From Schoenoplectus triqueter (lineage: Eukaryota; Streptophyta; Magnoliopsida; Poales; Cyperaceae), in the NCBI GenBank assembly GCA_964058805.1, contig CAXKVV010001528.1, positions 1 to 57,045 of the forward strand: a stretch of DNA of 57,045 nt. Reading direction: 5' to 3'. Position 1 is the first letter of the stretch. Each line of letters starts with the position of its first letter. The notes under the pieces are model-generated. The model had not been told where the DNA came from. It did not search any database and saw only the letters and a list, made by a program, of their open reading frames with translations. Position numbers and translations under genes: made by a program. This document shows, one piece after another, positions 1-12,126 of this stretch.

Positions 1-1171
1 CGAATGTAAAGCTTTCCAAATGAAAACGCATTAGTTAGGACAGTTTTTTATTTCCTGCTCGTGCAATGACACAATACTAAAATTGAATGCATACATAAAA
101 AATACTTCAATTTTTATTTTGATCTTCAAGTGAAGAACAAGAATAATCGTAAGCATATTATAGATGGTAAGATGATAATGAATCTGAGTTCTTTTACATA
201 ATGGCTCAGGTTCAAATTTCAGAGAATACATATGAAAAATAATACATATATAAGTGAAATTTAATATATAGGAATATAATTGATATCTTCATAAGATATG
301 AATGCATGTTTTAAGTATATGCATTTAAGATATAGACATTAATATCTAACTAAGTTTTAAACCAAAGAATTTTTAGTACATATGGTAATTAAGATGATAA
401 TGAACCTAAGTTCTTTTACATAATACAGATGGTAAGATGATAATGAATCTAAGTTCTTTTACATAATGGCTCAGGTCCAAATTTCAGAAAATATATATGA
501 AAAATAATATATAAAGTATATGCATTTAAGATATATAGACATTTAATATATATGTAACTAATTTTTTAAATCAAAGAAATTTTAATATTAATAAAAATTG
601 GTAGAGAAAAAGGTCGGACGATAAATATAGGATGCCAGAAATTAAAGCCAAAAATTTGCAAAGGCGGATGCAAGCCAAGAAACACCAAATCATGCTAGCT
701 GTAGACAACCTCGCATTATTATATTTATTACTTTTCCACTGTTTAGCAACAGCACTAACACAAAAAGCACACATCGTAACATAGTCACATACTCACATTG
801 CATATTTATAACAAACACATTCCACTGTGACACACGCATGAAAACAGCAAATTCAGTCTATTATGCTCTCCAAAAGGCCAACACCAGCAACAAACTAACC
901 AACCTTAACTTCATGGCGGCCACGCCACTTTCAACTAACTAATACTTCATTTTTTTTAAAAAAAAATAGAGGGTACCCCCACCCTAACTAATACTTTAAT
1001 TAGTTGATCAATATAACTCTTACGTCTTCTACAACTACTAGGCCTTGGTGCTTACCTTCTCCAGTTAGGATTTCACCTCTTTTGAGTTTCCATCGGACAG
1101 AGACAGCAAATTAGAAATCCAGTGATATAATTGCGAGTTCCATTAAAATTTAACCCAGCAGGTATATAGAC
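1..1171. other. AT-rich 3' flank of the UFO-like gene
   Basis: No convincing coding region. The stretch is AT-rich and holds a duplicated block (163-372 and 427-585, listed separately). The part nearest the gene (about 1000-1171) should contain its 3' UTR and polyadenylation signals, since the gene reads leftwards; I cannot place the cleavage site. Confidence 0.6.
163..585. repeat. Direct duplication of an AT-rich block
   Basis: A segment beginning AGATGGTAAGATGATAATGA at about 163 recurs at about 427 with few changes. The neighbouring segment GTATATGCATTTAAGATATA recurs at about 317 and 518. A third short piece of the first segment lies at 390-422. This looks like a tandem duplication of about 200 bp with partial loss in the middle. 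No transposon ends were recognised. Confidence 0.7.
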
Positions 1172-2365
1172 CTAACTTGCTATGGTTAAGAGCCCTATGG
1201 CCGGTGTGGCAATACGAGGTTCGTAAGCAAACACCTTCAATCCACCTTGATCGGGGTACGGGCATGGCGGGGCCCAACTCCAGTGCCTTCTCGAGACGTC
1301 GAACAGAAGCACATCCGAGTTCATACCAGCCAAAAAAGCAACAAGCCCGCCATACCCTGCACACTCAAATGCGCCCATGCCATTACCACCCCCGCAATTC
1401 TCGTAAAACATCTCATGCACATCAACTGGCATGCGGGAAATCTCTACCCATGAATGACCGCATGGTTGTAGGCTCCACACACGAACACTTCTTGGTACAT
1501 TAAGCCGGTTCTTTTCCACAGCTGCCACCAATCCAACACCTCCGTCAGTACTCAATTCCACCAGATTAGGAGACCGCAGGAACCGGCGCATCGGAGGTTG
1601 AATCTTTGACCAGGAATTTGACATTTGATCAAAAACCAGCACAGCATATGGAGAAACACTCATGCAGTAGAATTTTCCGCCACTGAAAACCATGCGGTTT
1701 GGATCAATGCTACATAAACGAGGCAGCGGACTTGAGAGACTCCATGGGGAAAAGGTGGGGTTAGCATCAGCAAAAAACAATTCTGAAGAGAGGTTCTTCA
1801 CTGAGAAAGGAGATATGAGGTCATCCCCCGCAATTATGGCAGAGAGAAATGATGGGCCAACTGAAAGCCCGACAGCTGGAGAAAGCCGCGGAGTGGGGGT
1901 CTGCGGGAGGTATCCGAAGAGTTTGGATAGTGGGTTGACAAGAAGAAGGGACTTGGGTCCCGCTGTCAGAGATGCAAAGCATATTAAACCACCAGATGAG
2001 GCGGCAGGAGCAACGGGGATGTTGGGAGGAAGGAGAGCAGTGAGGGGGAGATGATTCCATGAGAGTGAACCGGGGTCAAGGAGGTAGAGAGATGTGGGGT
2101 TGGAATTGGGGAAGAAGGCAAAGGAGGGGCGGTGGGGGGAGAGGAGGAGGTGGGAGTGGAGGAAGGATGGGGAGAAAAGGAGGGAATGGATGCGGCGGGA
2201 AAGAAGCTGGAGGCGAAAGAAAGCCGGTGGCGGGAGGAAGTGGAGAATGCGGTCGAAGAGAGACGGTGGAAGCCGGCACCATATGTTGGGGTCTAGGGTT
2301 TGAGCTTGTTGATCCGGGGGAAGAAAGGTCGAAGAGGAGGGGAAATTAGGGTTTATTCTGTTCAT
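1172..2365 (-). CDS. UFO: F-box protein, UNUSUAL FLORAL ORGANS / APO1 orthologue
   Basis: Single-exon reading frame of 397 codons, ATG at 2365-2363, TAG at 1174-1172. The F-box lies at about residues 28-72 and contains LPPSLFDRILHFLPPPAFFR. Downstream motifs typical of the UFO/FIM/APO1 family include PRLSPAVGLSVGPS, AGDDLISPFSVKNLSSE, QPPMRRFLRSPNLVE, VAAVEKNRLNVPRSVRVWSLQ (split here by eye) and WAPPCPYP. The ending YEPRIATPAIGLL matches the monocot APO1 version best. Known role of the family: substrate-recruiting subunit of an SCF ubiquitin ligase and LEAFY cofactor that activates B-class floral genes and shapes meristems; nuclear. It binds SKP1 through the F-box. Length and lack of introns agree with the family. 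No lesion is visible, so it is probably functional. It is the only host gene here, and its upstream region runs into repeats. Confidence 0.93.
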   Translation of the reverse strand: MNRINPNFPSSSTFLPPDQQAQTLDPNIWCRLPPSLFDRILHFLPPPAFFRLQLLSRRIHSLLFSPSFLHSHLLLSPHRPSFAFFPNSNPTSLYLLDPGSLSWNHLPLTALLPPNIPVAPAASSGGLICFASLTAGPKSLLLVNPLSKLFGYLPQTPTPRLSPAVGLSVGPSFLSAIIAGDDLISPFSVKNLSSELFFADANPTFSPWSLSSPLPRLCSIDPNRMVFSGGKFYCMSVSPYAVLVFDQMSNSWSKIQPPMRRFLRSPNLVELSTDGGVGLVAAVEKNRLNVPRSVRVWSLQPCGHSWVEISRMPVDVHEMFYENCGGGNGMGAFECAGYGGLVAFLAGMNSDVLLFDVSRRHWSWAPPCPYPDQGGLKVFAYEPRIATPAIGLLTIAS

Positions 2366-2486
2366 GGTTGTGTAATTGAGCGTGTCTTTGTTAGCATAGC
2401 CGCATAGTGATGAAGGTATGTTGTGCGGTGGTAGGGTTAAAAGAGCGGCATGTCATACTGGGGTTCGAGGCAAGGATCTTTTCCAC

Positions 2487-2495
2487 TTTATAAAG
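2487..2495 (-). promoter_or_regulatory. Probable TATA box of the UFO-like gene
   Basis: CTTTATAAA on the minus strand lies about 120-130 bp upstream of the ATG. It would place transcription start near 2455-2465 and give a 5' UTR of roughly 90-100 nt. Position and sequence are plausible; no cis-elements for floral regulators were identified with confidence. Confidence 0.5.
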
Positions 2496-3297
2496 GTTTG
2501 AAATCTTTGAAGAGTCAATGGGGGACATGGACCAGGGATGTTAAAATAGAGAGGAAAAACTGACTGCCAGTATTCTATTCTCTCTTCTAAAAAAGTGGTC
2601 ATAGATCAAAATTCGATTACTTGAGATGAATCCCACCTGTTAATAGTTGCAAAAGAAAAAGAAACCTGTTAATTAGAACTCCATGCATGCCGTTTGTAAT
2701 CCTCAGTAGTCAGTACAGAGATTAGAGGTAGTAGGAAACTAGGAATGTAGGATCAGAGAGACAAATAGGCTTGAATTGAGAAATGACAATTGACTTGAAT
2801 CAGGAGGGATTAGGAGGAGGTGAGAAGAAGACAAGAAGAGAGCAGAAGTAATCATTCAAGGAGTTGAAGGAAGTACAAACCGTATCATCTAACAAGACGT
2901 GAAGTGGCCAACTCATGGGCATATAAGACAAAAATCACTCGATATAATGGATGATCAGAAGATTAATTAATTAATTAATCACCTAGCTTCTAGCAGTATG
3001 TAGCATGCTTCTTAGGAAGTTTGGTCCTTGTCAGAAGTTCCATCAAATCTACCTGCTCCAAAAGATATTCACATTTACTTGATGAACAAACTACTTAGAT
3101 TTCATAAAAAAAATACTTAGAAAATAATAAAGCCCTACGGGTATTTTTCAAAAATAAAATAATGAAGCGACAACATAAAACAATTGCTATGTACCTTTTT
3201 TGTTAATAAGAATCCGCCCTATAATGGCAATGGCAACATTTTAGAACAAATAATTTAAGTCCGTAGATATATCCTCTGAAACATCACGATGTGCATT

Positions 3298-3336
<39 letters not shown>

Positions 3337-6104
3337 TTGGTCAAAATCGGATATATTAATTTATATGAGTTGGATAATTTTTGAAGCTGAGATGAACAGT
3401 TAATCAGGGTTAAAAAGCTATTCACTTTCCTCTGAGGAAGTACTTTGTTATGTACAAGCTCAATAACAATTCTCAAGTCGATTTTTCATTTTTTGTAACT
3501 ATCTTTTTCAACAATTTCGGTAACAAAATTAATATAAATTCATAAATAAATTTAAAAATATTTTTTTTTGCAATCATATTCTTGAATGTATAGATTGATT
3601 GTGTTTCTAGTTTCATTCAATTTGAGTGTCATTTGTCGTTCCATCAAAGACCATTAAATTTAAATCATTAAAGTTACTATATAATATTGATAATTTTTTA
3701 TGCAAATATCAAATAATTTTTAAACTGCAAGAAATTCGAAACACAACTAGCTCAAAGAATATGTTTGCAATTTTTTTATAAATTTATATAAAATTAGTTG
3801 TCAAGTTTATCAAAATAACTAAGAAACAAACACCAATACACTGTACAATTATACAAACATAACCACCACGAAAATAGCCCATTTTTTAAAAGAAAATTTA
3901 CTATTTTAGTTCATGATACAACATTCTCCTATTAGACAACGCCAATTATCCAAACTAGGATATAACTCGAATTTCATTCTTACAATATAGACCTCAAATA
4001 AATGATTAATAATATAAAATTTTAAATATATTTAACAAAATTTCTCATAAAGAAAAATTAGACACAATATTTTTAAATACTAACTAATATTGATAACTAT
4101 AATAATAATTATTATAATAATAAATAATATAAATAGATAATAATCTATAAATGATCATATAAAAAAATTAGATCATTTTAAGAGTTAAGTTTCACTTCAA
4201 ATATTATTTTAAATGAGGAGAGATAAACTATTTTATATGAACCCATCAATTGAAAAAGATAAAAAAAAATCAACAAAATCGATGATAAAAAAATGATGAT
4301 GTAATATATTTGAAAATTTTAAAAACTTAACCCTTAAGAATTACAGTCAACTCCATTATGATGGTCGACGGATCGTACTTCACCGGACGTGAAGTCGAAA
4401 CAATAAATAAGATACAGGTTGATATAATTTTGTGGCAAAGCATAAATAAGGATTTATCAAAAGAAAATAAGTTCTATTTTTTTAACGGAGATTATTTTTT
4501 ACACTAAAAAGCACAAATTCCTTTTCCCTTCTAAAACTATCAAATTAACATAATAAATAATATCATTTGTTTCATAAACGTTACCTCCTCGTATTTAAAG
4601 ATATGCATTATGTTGGTTTGCATCGATAATTGGTTATCAAGATGAAACCTTAAAAGATATATCTGGTATTATTGTAGCTTTTATTTGGTTTCAATTAAAA
4701 TCGTGGAGTATTTCACTTTTATTAAGGAAAAAAAGGAAGAAATTTTAAAAATAATTTGATAATTGTTTAGGAAGACTTTAATTACGCCATTTTAGTTGAG
4801 ATGATTATATTATCTCATTTTATATCCAGAAATAATGTTAACTTTTAAAAAAAATTAGCATCTATAATTTTCACCATTATTTTTGTCTTTCTCTCTTTTA
4901 CTTATTTTAATCAAATGATTCATATCATTTTTCTCTTTCTTCATCTCTTTATTTAAAGAGATGATATGATGTCTGTAAAATATAATTTAAATAAATTAAA
5001 GCAACAAAAACTCTTTATAATCTTTTTAATGAATTATTATGTAGTAAATTATAATATTTATCATTAAATATATTTTTAGCGTTTTAAAAAATATATATTT
5101 CAAAAATTTTCTAATATAAGTTAATTTATGGAAAAATCATTTTAAATATCTAATTATATATATACTATATATTTTCCAGGGCGAAACCCAATGAATAACC
5201 CTAGTATATATAATATGTGCTCTTCGGTTAAGCTTATGTAAAGTTTAATTCTTATTATTAAAGAAATTATGCATGTGTACTATTTAATTGATTTTGTAAA
5301 TCATGTGATTTCTATGTACTTCGGAAAATATGAAAATTCGATAGTTTTCATAGATCGAAAGCATGTTGCTAGTTATCTAAATGTATCAGTCATTTATGTA
5401 AACACGTGCTTATGTAATCTAAACCGATGGATCACTTAACTGAATACTTAAGTCATTTAACTAAACACTTAAGTCTCATATTTAAACAGTTGATGTAATC
5501 TAAATACTTCATGAGTCAATTATCTAAACAATTAATACATATATTTGTAGATCTTTAGAATCAATTATTTTGTGGTCTTTTAGCACTTAGAAGTTGATTT
5601 CGGCTTTTATTAATCTCTTTGGCATGTTTTTTTATTAAAAATGAACAGATCATTAGAGAGATTTTGTGTGAGATTTATGCTTGATATTATTAGTCGCATA
5701 CTTCGAATTTACACAGATCATTAATTTACCTTAAAAAATAATTAACTGTAATTCTAGAGAAGTTACATCAAACTATCTTTTGTGAATTTCCTGTCGGGTG
5801 AGGTATTATTCCCATGAAACTGTAGTACTGCACACAAGATATCTAACGTGTTCCATACCCTAAAGAAGAAAAGAAAGTTGAGGTGATTAGGAGATCAGAC
5901 CGTGGGTCCTGCATTCATATGTTCAATCCTACGTTAGCACCGTAAGAAAGTAACATTTGCCTGGTCTGTTCTACGAAGTATAAAAGTGAGAAAAAAAGTA
6001 GGGGTGAGGTCATTTGAGATTTGACTTTTATTTTTGTTTCACTTTTCCATTAGTTAGACTAAGAAAAGGAGATGGATGAAATTGGTCATAATTTTTTGAT
6101 AAAA
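2496..6104. other. AT-rich intergenic region upstream of the UFO-like gene
   Basis: No gene recognised on either strand; the few open frames are short and AT-driven. Contents: promoter-proximal DNA (2496 to about 3000), a (TTAA)n run near 2963-2980, an (AT)n microsatellite (3302-3334), then low-complexity AT-rich DNA. Distal regulatory elements of the floral gene could lie here but cannot be recognised from this sequence alone. Confidence 0.6.
3302..3334. repeat. (AT)n microsatellite
   Basis: About 16 uninterrupted AT dinucleotides, roughly 940 bp upstream of the UFO-like start codon. Confidence 0.95.
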
Positions 6105-6785
6105 TTAGATATATATCTGCCAACACATTCTAATTTAAATATTTACTTTTTCAAATTTAAAAATTTAATATTTATCTCTGAAAATATTAAAACTTTGAAT
6201 ATTTATCCATAATTAGTATTATCCTCATAACAATCAAATTAACAATAAATTAAAATTATAATAGGATAAAGCATCTCTTTATATTTTTTTTGTCATCCAT
6301 ACAACATGCATCGTAACAAAATCAACGATGATGGATTGAATTATTTCATTTTGCTATGCACATTATATTGCTACTTACCCTTACTCTCTCTCTCTCTCAT
6401 TGAGCATCAACTGTGTAAATGCAAAATTCAAAATCAATACAAATCAGACCTGACTGTAACTAGTGTCTATCTAATAAGATTGGTATTGATAGCGATAAAA
6501 ATAATTTCATAATTATGATTTTATGATAATTTTGTACATCGCTAAAGTAATAAAATTAGTAAAAAAATTTACATATAAATGAAAATAACTTGAAGCATTA
6601 GAAGGGATATATTTGTCTTATTTTTATTTTTATTAATTATTAATTTAATTTTTATGAGGATAATACTAGTTATGGGTAAATATTCAAAATTTTGATATTT
6701 TCAAGGATAAATGCTCAATTTTCAATTTTGAAGGGGTAAATATCTAAATTCAAATATATTGAGAGGTATATCTACATTTTAATGG
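6105..6785. mobile_element. Foldback element with long inverted arms (MITE-like)
   Basis: The arm at about 6105-6260 is the imperfect reverse complement of about 6625-6785. For example TAGTATTATCCTCATAA on the left matches the complement of TTATGAGGATAATACTAGT on the right, in register for about 150 bp. The central part (about 6265-6620) is not self-complementary and holds no credible gene. Exact ends and a target duplication could not be fixed, so the superfamily is open. Arm divergence suggests an old insertion. Confidence 0.75.
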
Positions 6786-8348
6786 GCGCCACCACTTAAC
6801 AAATACATATCTTCAAAATTTAAACAAACTCAAAAAAATCCTTCAAAAGATTGTAAAAACGAAAAACTTTATGCAAATATTGTTGAACTTTTAGATTAAT
6901 TGTGTTCTAAAGTATATTTTGATCATCTATCAAAAATTAATAAATTATAACTATTGCAAATATCATAATATTAAGATGGTTCTTGATAGTCTATCAGAAA
7001 ATACTTCAATTATTTGAAATTTAAATATTACTATCAAGAATATATTTATAAATTATTTTTATTTTAAAATTAATTTTTTTAAATTATTTGAAAATTTATT
7101 GTGAAGATTATCGGACAAGCATTCTCAAACAATGCCTCCCGATTATGGTTATGACAGCAAAATATATTCGCAGAAATGTCTCTGACAATAATGTATATTC
7201 GATTGTTAGTGCTCAAGTTTGAGGGTTATTTTATTTACGAGAATTATTCTTGAACTTCAAGTATTGCACACCTTATTATTTGCAGATAAGTATGAAGCAT
7301 TTTTGAAAATATATGTTCTAGAATTTCAGTTAGAGAAAAAATATTTTTGAAAGTGTTTAAATTTAATATTGTAAGAGGATAAAAGTGTGCATATAAGTGC
7401 TACACTCTTTATTTATTTAACAAGTGAATGATGTATAAATTTTAGTAGGTGATAGCAAACTAGACTTCTTAGTGAGAAACTAACGCAGTTAGTATAAGCA
7501 ACTCAAATGCTTAATGATCCCTTGAATTGACATAGAGTAAAAGGATGTCAATTAATTTAGTTAATACAAGGTGCAAATTTAACTACTACATTTATTGAAT
7601 ATACCATAATAAATATATATGATGTTCTTTTTATAATGCCGCTATTGTAAATCTTATGAAGTCAGCTAATGAAATATATAAAATAAGTCTCATGAAGCCA
7701 ATATACATGCTCAAAACATACAAGTTTGTTTTTTTGTATTTTTTTTGCATATTCTAAGAAAAATTTCATATATTACCTCAATATTCACGTGTTATATAAT
7801 TATATCTGTGGAATCTGTTTAAAAAACAATGTGAACTTTAATCGTTAAGGGTGATAATGTACTCAATTCATTTTTTTACACTTAATTGTAATTATTATAT
7901 TTTTATTATTTGCATATCCATTTTTTTATGAGCAGTGAAGAAAATTAAGACTGGAAGAAAGATCAAATACCCATTAATTGTAGAATCACGGTGCAAGAAT
8001 TAAAGAAGATGAACACGCAAGCCATGATTACGTGCCTAGCGGCCTAGTAGGATGTCCTATGAAGGCTCGAATTCAGATGAAAATAATTAAGGCATGGAAC
8101 TCGCAGTTTGTCTGTTGCCATTTTGATTCTACAGTCACCTGTCCTTCCTCTCCCCTCTACAGTGTTTCTATTTTTGCTAAGTTTCTGAGACCTCTGTCTG
8201 CTCTTTCTTTGATTGTTCTACTTTTACTGTCACCACCTGAAATACTTCATTAATTTACTCCTCGGTATCTGTTTTAATCTTTCGGTCTAGTGTAGAAGGA
8301 CCTCTTGAAATGCTGGATGAATTCACAGTTGTCGATTTTTTAGCACAT
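6786..8348. other. AT-rich intergenic DNA, no gene seen
   Basis: Low-complexity AT-rich sequence. A 73-codon frame at 8032-8253 has no recognisable family and no supporting context. No tRNA or structured RNA was recognised. Confidence 0.5.
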
Positions 8349-8797
8349 TTTTATGATGGAGGGTTTTAATGTCATAAGTTACTTATGTGTGTGATAAGAT
8401 GTCATTAATTTATTTTTATTTATATTTTAAAATTTTAAAAATAATTTTCAAATTCAAATCATTGATTTTATTAATTTTTATGATAGATATATTCTCCTAA
8501 AAATTTATGATTTTTGGAGTTCATTTATACTAAATCAACTGAGAACAAAATGAATCAATCTAGTTAATTATGATTGATTATTTTTTATACATTTGTTTTG
8601 TCTTAATTTAATCTAGTATCAAATGAAATCCAAAAAATCATGAAATTTTAGGATCATGCATCTATCATAAAAATTAACAAGATCAACGATTTGAATTTAA
8701 AATTTGAGTTTTAAATTTTAAAATATGAATTAGAAAGTGAGTTGGTGGCATATTGTGGCTTACAAAACTTATGGCATTGAAACCCTCCTTTTATGAT
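8349..8797. repeat. 9-bp target-site duplication TTTTATGAT flanking a MITE
   Basis: TTTTATGAT occurs at 8349-8357 and 8789-8797, exactly outside the terminal inverted repeats. A perfect 9-bp duplication is the signature of Mutator-like transposition. Confidence 0.85.
8358..8788. mobile_element. Mutator-like MITE (non-autonomous MULE), 431 bp
   Basis: The ends are inverted repeats: GGAGGGTTTTAATGTCATAA at the left and the complement of GGAGGGTTTCAATGCCATAA at the right, matching at 21 of the first 23 positions. Weaker inverted similarity continues for about 180 bp per side, so nearly the whole element folds back. It has no coding capacity and would need a transposase supplied in trans. Long arms and the 9-bp target duplication place it with Mutator-like elements. 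The perfect duplication suggests a fairly recent insertion. Confidence 0.85.
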
Positions 8798-9107
8798 GTT
8801 ATGTAACAAAATCATTGGTAGAAGAATAGAAGATTTGCTAAGATAAAATATTGAGATACTTGCTTGCAATGACTTTTAACAAAAAAAAATATACCAGAAT
8901 GATATATCTAAATAGAATAACCTGATCTGCACATCTTTAGAATAAATCGAACCGTGTATGTTGAGCTCACCATATTACTTAACTAAAAAATATTTTTTAT
9001 TATCTTCAAATTTTGAATCTAACCTGGTCAATAATTTTTTTATATAAAAATATAGGATACTGACTTTTATTTTATTTTTTCAGATTTTTTTGAGATGCTT
9101 TAGAAAT

Positions 9108-9466
9108 AAGAGTAATCCTACCGTCAATCGTGATGTACAAAAAGTTTTGTATTTCACGCTATATTTGTTATTCTTAAATTCAAAATAGCAATCAAATCGT
9201 TCAAAGTGTTTTTCATTTTAAAATATATTTAGAGATGAAATTTTATATATTTTATAATTTTTCATGGGTAGAAAATATATTGAGTTTATGATTTTCAATA
9301 ATAATAATTGTATAACCCTAAAAAATAGAAAAATAATTAAAAATATAAAATTTAGTCTACAAATATATCTTAATATGTAGAACACTTTGAAAGGTCAAAT
9401 CAGTATTATATTCGAAATTGAGAGATATATATTTTGTATTTCACGACTCACCATAGTATAACTCTT
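9108..9466. mobile_element. Foldback MITE-like element, about 359 bp
   Basis: The left end AAGAGTAATCCTACCGTC pairs imperfectly with the right end, whose complement reads AAGAGTTATACTATGGTG. Inside, TTCAAAGTGTT and ATATATTT..AGA..AAATTTTATAT blocks occur in both arms. Arms are about 150 bp with a short centre near 9290. No clear target duplication, so the family is unassigned. Confidence 0.7.
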
Positions 9467-10904
9467 AAAAATAATAATAACATAATTAATATATTTTTGC
9501 ATATGAAAATAGAGTTATTTTATAATGAGTACAAAATATATTTTGTACTTTGCATCAAATTTCTCATTTATGAATTCAAAAGACTAATTCGGAACTGGTG
9601 TGGCTATAGTTGTTTTTTTTCAAGTACTTGATCTGTAATGAAATTTTATTTAAAAATATATTATATTTTAGATCTGAGCATAGCAAGAGTTAAGAGTACT
9701 TAGATCAATGGAACCTAAATCCTACAACATTGCCCTTCTTCCCACGACGCTTGATTAAAGTAGGAGCATGATTCCGAAAAAGTTATGTTCCAAGTTTAGT
9801 AATCTAGTTATAATGATATTTTTATTTTGTTTTATGTATCATTGTGTTCTTTGACTTTTAATATTCTATAAATTATTTGAGTTGATGATTTAAATTGTGA
9901 AATTATGTGATTATTATTAAAATTCTTAATTATCTCTAGTCTAATATCATTAGTATGAAATGTTGAATGGTAATATAGACTTGTATATGAATTAATGTGT
10001 TATCATATTTCATATATTACTGATACGATGTATCTATTTAATTACATAAATATCTATGTACATGATGCATAATATTGGACCTGACTCATTTTGACTTGTT
10101 GTATGAATTGTATTTGTGTCATCAGCAAGGTCATAAATCAGTATTAATTTTATTATCTGAGATATACATAAGAATAGATAATTAATATATATTTTGTGCG
10201 ATTATCAAACTCTGTTCTTAACCGATGACTATAAAGATAATTTTTGAATATACATGAATTATGCTAAGAATTATGAATAGTCGATAAAATATTTTTGTCT
10301 GACTCATTTCTAATGATATTAGTGATATATTTGAACTTCTTGATGCAATGATAATGATTATGCATATAATTTATGATTATAGGATGATCATATTATAAAT
10401 AATTATGCACTGAGGATCAAGAAATTAATTAATAGTCAAGGATAATATATTTCTACACTTGACGTTAATTAATTGATATTACGTGACAAAGAAATTAATA
10501 CAAAAGAATTAAATGATCATGATTTATCTATATTTGATCGGGTGATCATAGCACATTTTTAGATATTAATTATGATTTATAAATTAATGTATATTAATTT
10601 ATTACTGATCATGACATAGATCATGTCGGGTCTATTTAACAAGTTAAAGTATAGAATAATAAACTAATTATCTGAGATATAATAAATTAAATTAGATTTA
10701 ATCAATTTAAGTGAGACTCAAATTATGAATGAGATGCAGAGTGAGCCTAAACCTAAACCTATGAGATTCGGCAAAAAAAAAACTAGGACATTAACTTCTT
10801 TTAAATAAGTTGCGCATGTGTTGGCTGAGCCATAACTTCTTTTGATTTTTTTTCACATTAAATATAACATTCTTAATAAAGAGGAAGTGCAGATTGAAAC
10901 CTCC
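9467..10904. other. AT-rich intergenic DNA up to the broken end of element A
   Basis: No gene or named repeat recognised. The last bases before about 10905 do not resemble the LTR or gag of the elements to the right. The boundary is therefore a deletion or rearrangement junction, not a normal retrotransposon end. Confidence 0.5.
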
Positions 10905-12126
10905 TAGTATTACGGGAGAAAGGTGCGAAAGTTGGCCAGAAAGGCTAAACTCCCAAAGTCAATTCCGAGATCACAAATGGAAAATTTTGAAAAGCTTTGG
11001 AAAGGCTCTTTCAAACAAGTGATGGGTTTGGATGGGAAAATGAAGAGTTCAAGAGGTTTAGGATATGAATCCGACAAAGATCTTTTAAACCCTGAAGAAG
11101 CATGCGGACAATTTTTCGAGTGCCACATGGTGTCATGCGATGAAACACCTGTAGAAGAAAAAGAAGATGATGAAGCCTCACCAATAATCCAGAATGCAAA
11201 GAAAGAAATGGAAAAGACCCCAAATACTATCGATGATTTGATAGAAATTAACCTGGGAAGTGAAGAGAATCCTAGGTCCACTTTCATCAGCGCATCACTC
11301 GCACCGGAAGAAAGTGAAAGGCTAAAAAGGCTACTCTTAGAATATGTTGATTGTTTCGCGTGGAGTTATGAAGAGATGCCCAGTTTAGATCCACAAGTTG
11401 CAGTTCACCAATTGAAAATTGATTCTGAGGCTAAACCCATAAAGCAAGCACCTCGACGAATGCGAATAGAGCTTGAAGAAAAAATGGTTGAAGAAACAAA
11501 GAAGTTGATTAAAGCTGGCTTTATTCGAGAAGAAGAAACCCCAGAATGGGTGGCTAGCATAGTTCCCGTTAAAAAGAAAAACGGACAAATACGCATATGT
11601 GTTGATTTTCGGGATCTTAATAAAGCATGTCCGAAAGATGATTTTCCATTACCAGTCACAGAAATCATCATTGACCATACTTCATCATATGAAGTGTTCT
11701 CATTTATGGATGGATATGTGGGGTACAATCAAATCAAGATGGCGGTCGAAGATGAAAAACACACGGCCTTTCGTACCCCAATTGGTATCTATTGTTATAC
11801 AGTTATGCCTTTTGGACTCAAGAATGCAGGTGCCACATATCAGCGGGCTATGACTAAAATATTCGACGATCTCATACATAAGATTGTCGAGTGTTATGTA
11901 GATGATTTGGTTGTGAAAGCCATGTCAATAGAAGAACACCTCAGCCATTTGAAAGTGGTATTTGATAGATTGAGATTGCATTCGCTCAAGTTGAATCCCT
12001 TGAAGTGTGCCTTCATGGTGTCATCAGGGAAGTTTTTGGGCTTCATTGTACGCCACCGAGGGACAGTTAGCATACATTCGACGCTTCATAGCAAACTTAT
12101 CTGGAAAAATTCAACCTTTTACTAGA
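10905..12126 (+). pseudogene. Element A: protease-RT linker and reverse transcriptase, broken
   Basis: The frame is open from just after a TAG at 10905-10907 to 12125. The N-terminal part matches the linker upstream of RT in element C (GLDGK, RGLGY). RT follows from about 11390: ICVDFRDLNKACPKDDFPLP, FMDGYVGYNQI with the first catalytic Asp, MPFGLKNAGATYQ, and YVDDLV with the catalytic Asp pair. After KFLGFIVRHRG about 83 bp are missing compared with C, removing about 28 codons of the RT connection and shifting the frame. The intact downstream peptide is visible in the next frame. No ATG at the start: the piece is a truncated internal fragment. Confidence 0.9.

Noticed and set aside
2059..2349. 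Gly/Arg-rich frame antisense to the start of the UFO-like gene
   Set aside because: It mirrors the Pro/Leu/Ser-rich N-terminus of the real gene and has no family of its own.
8032..8253. 73-codon frame near the Mutator MITE
   Set aside because: Short, low-complexity, no family, no promoter or splice context.
10910..11287. Minus-strand frame of 125 codons over the A pol start
   Set aside because: Shadow of the pol reading frame; the sense strand has clear RT-linker homology.
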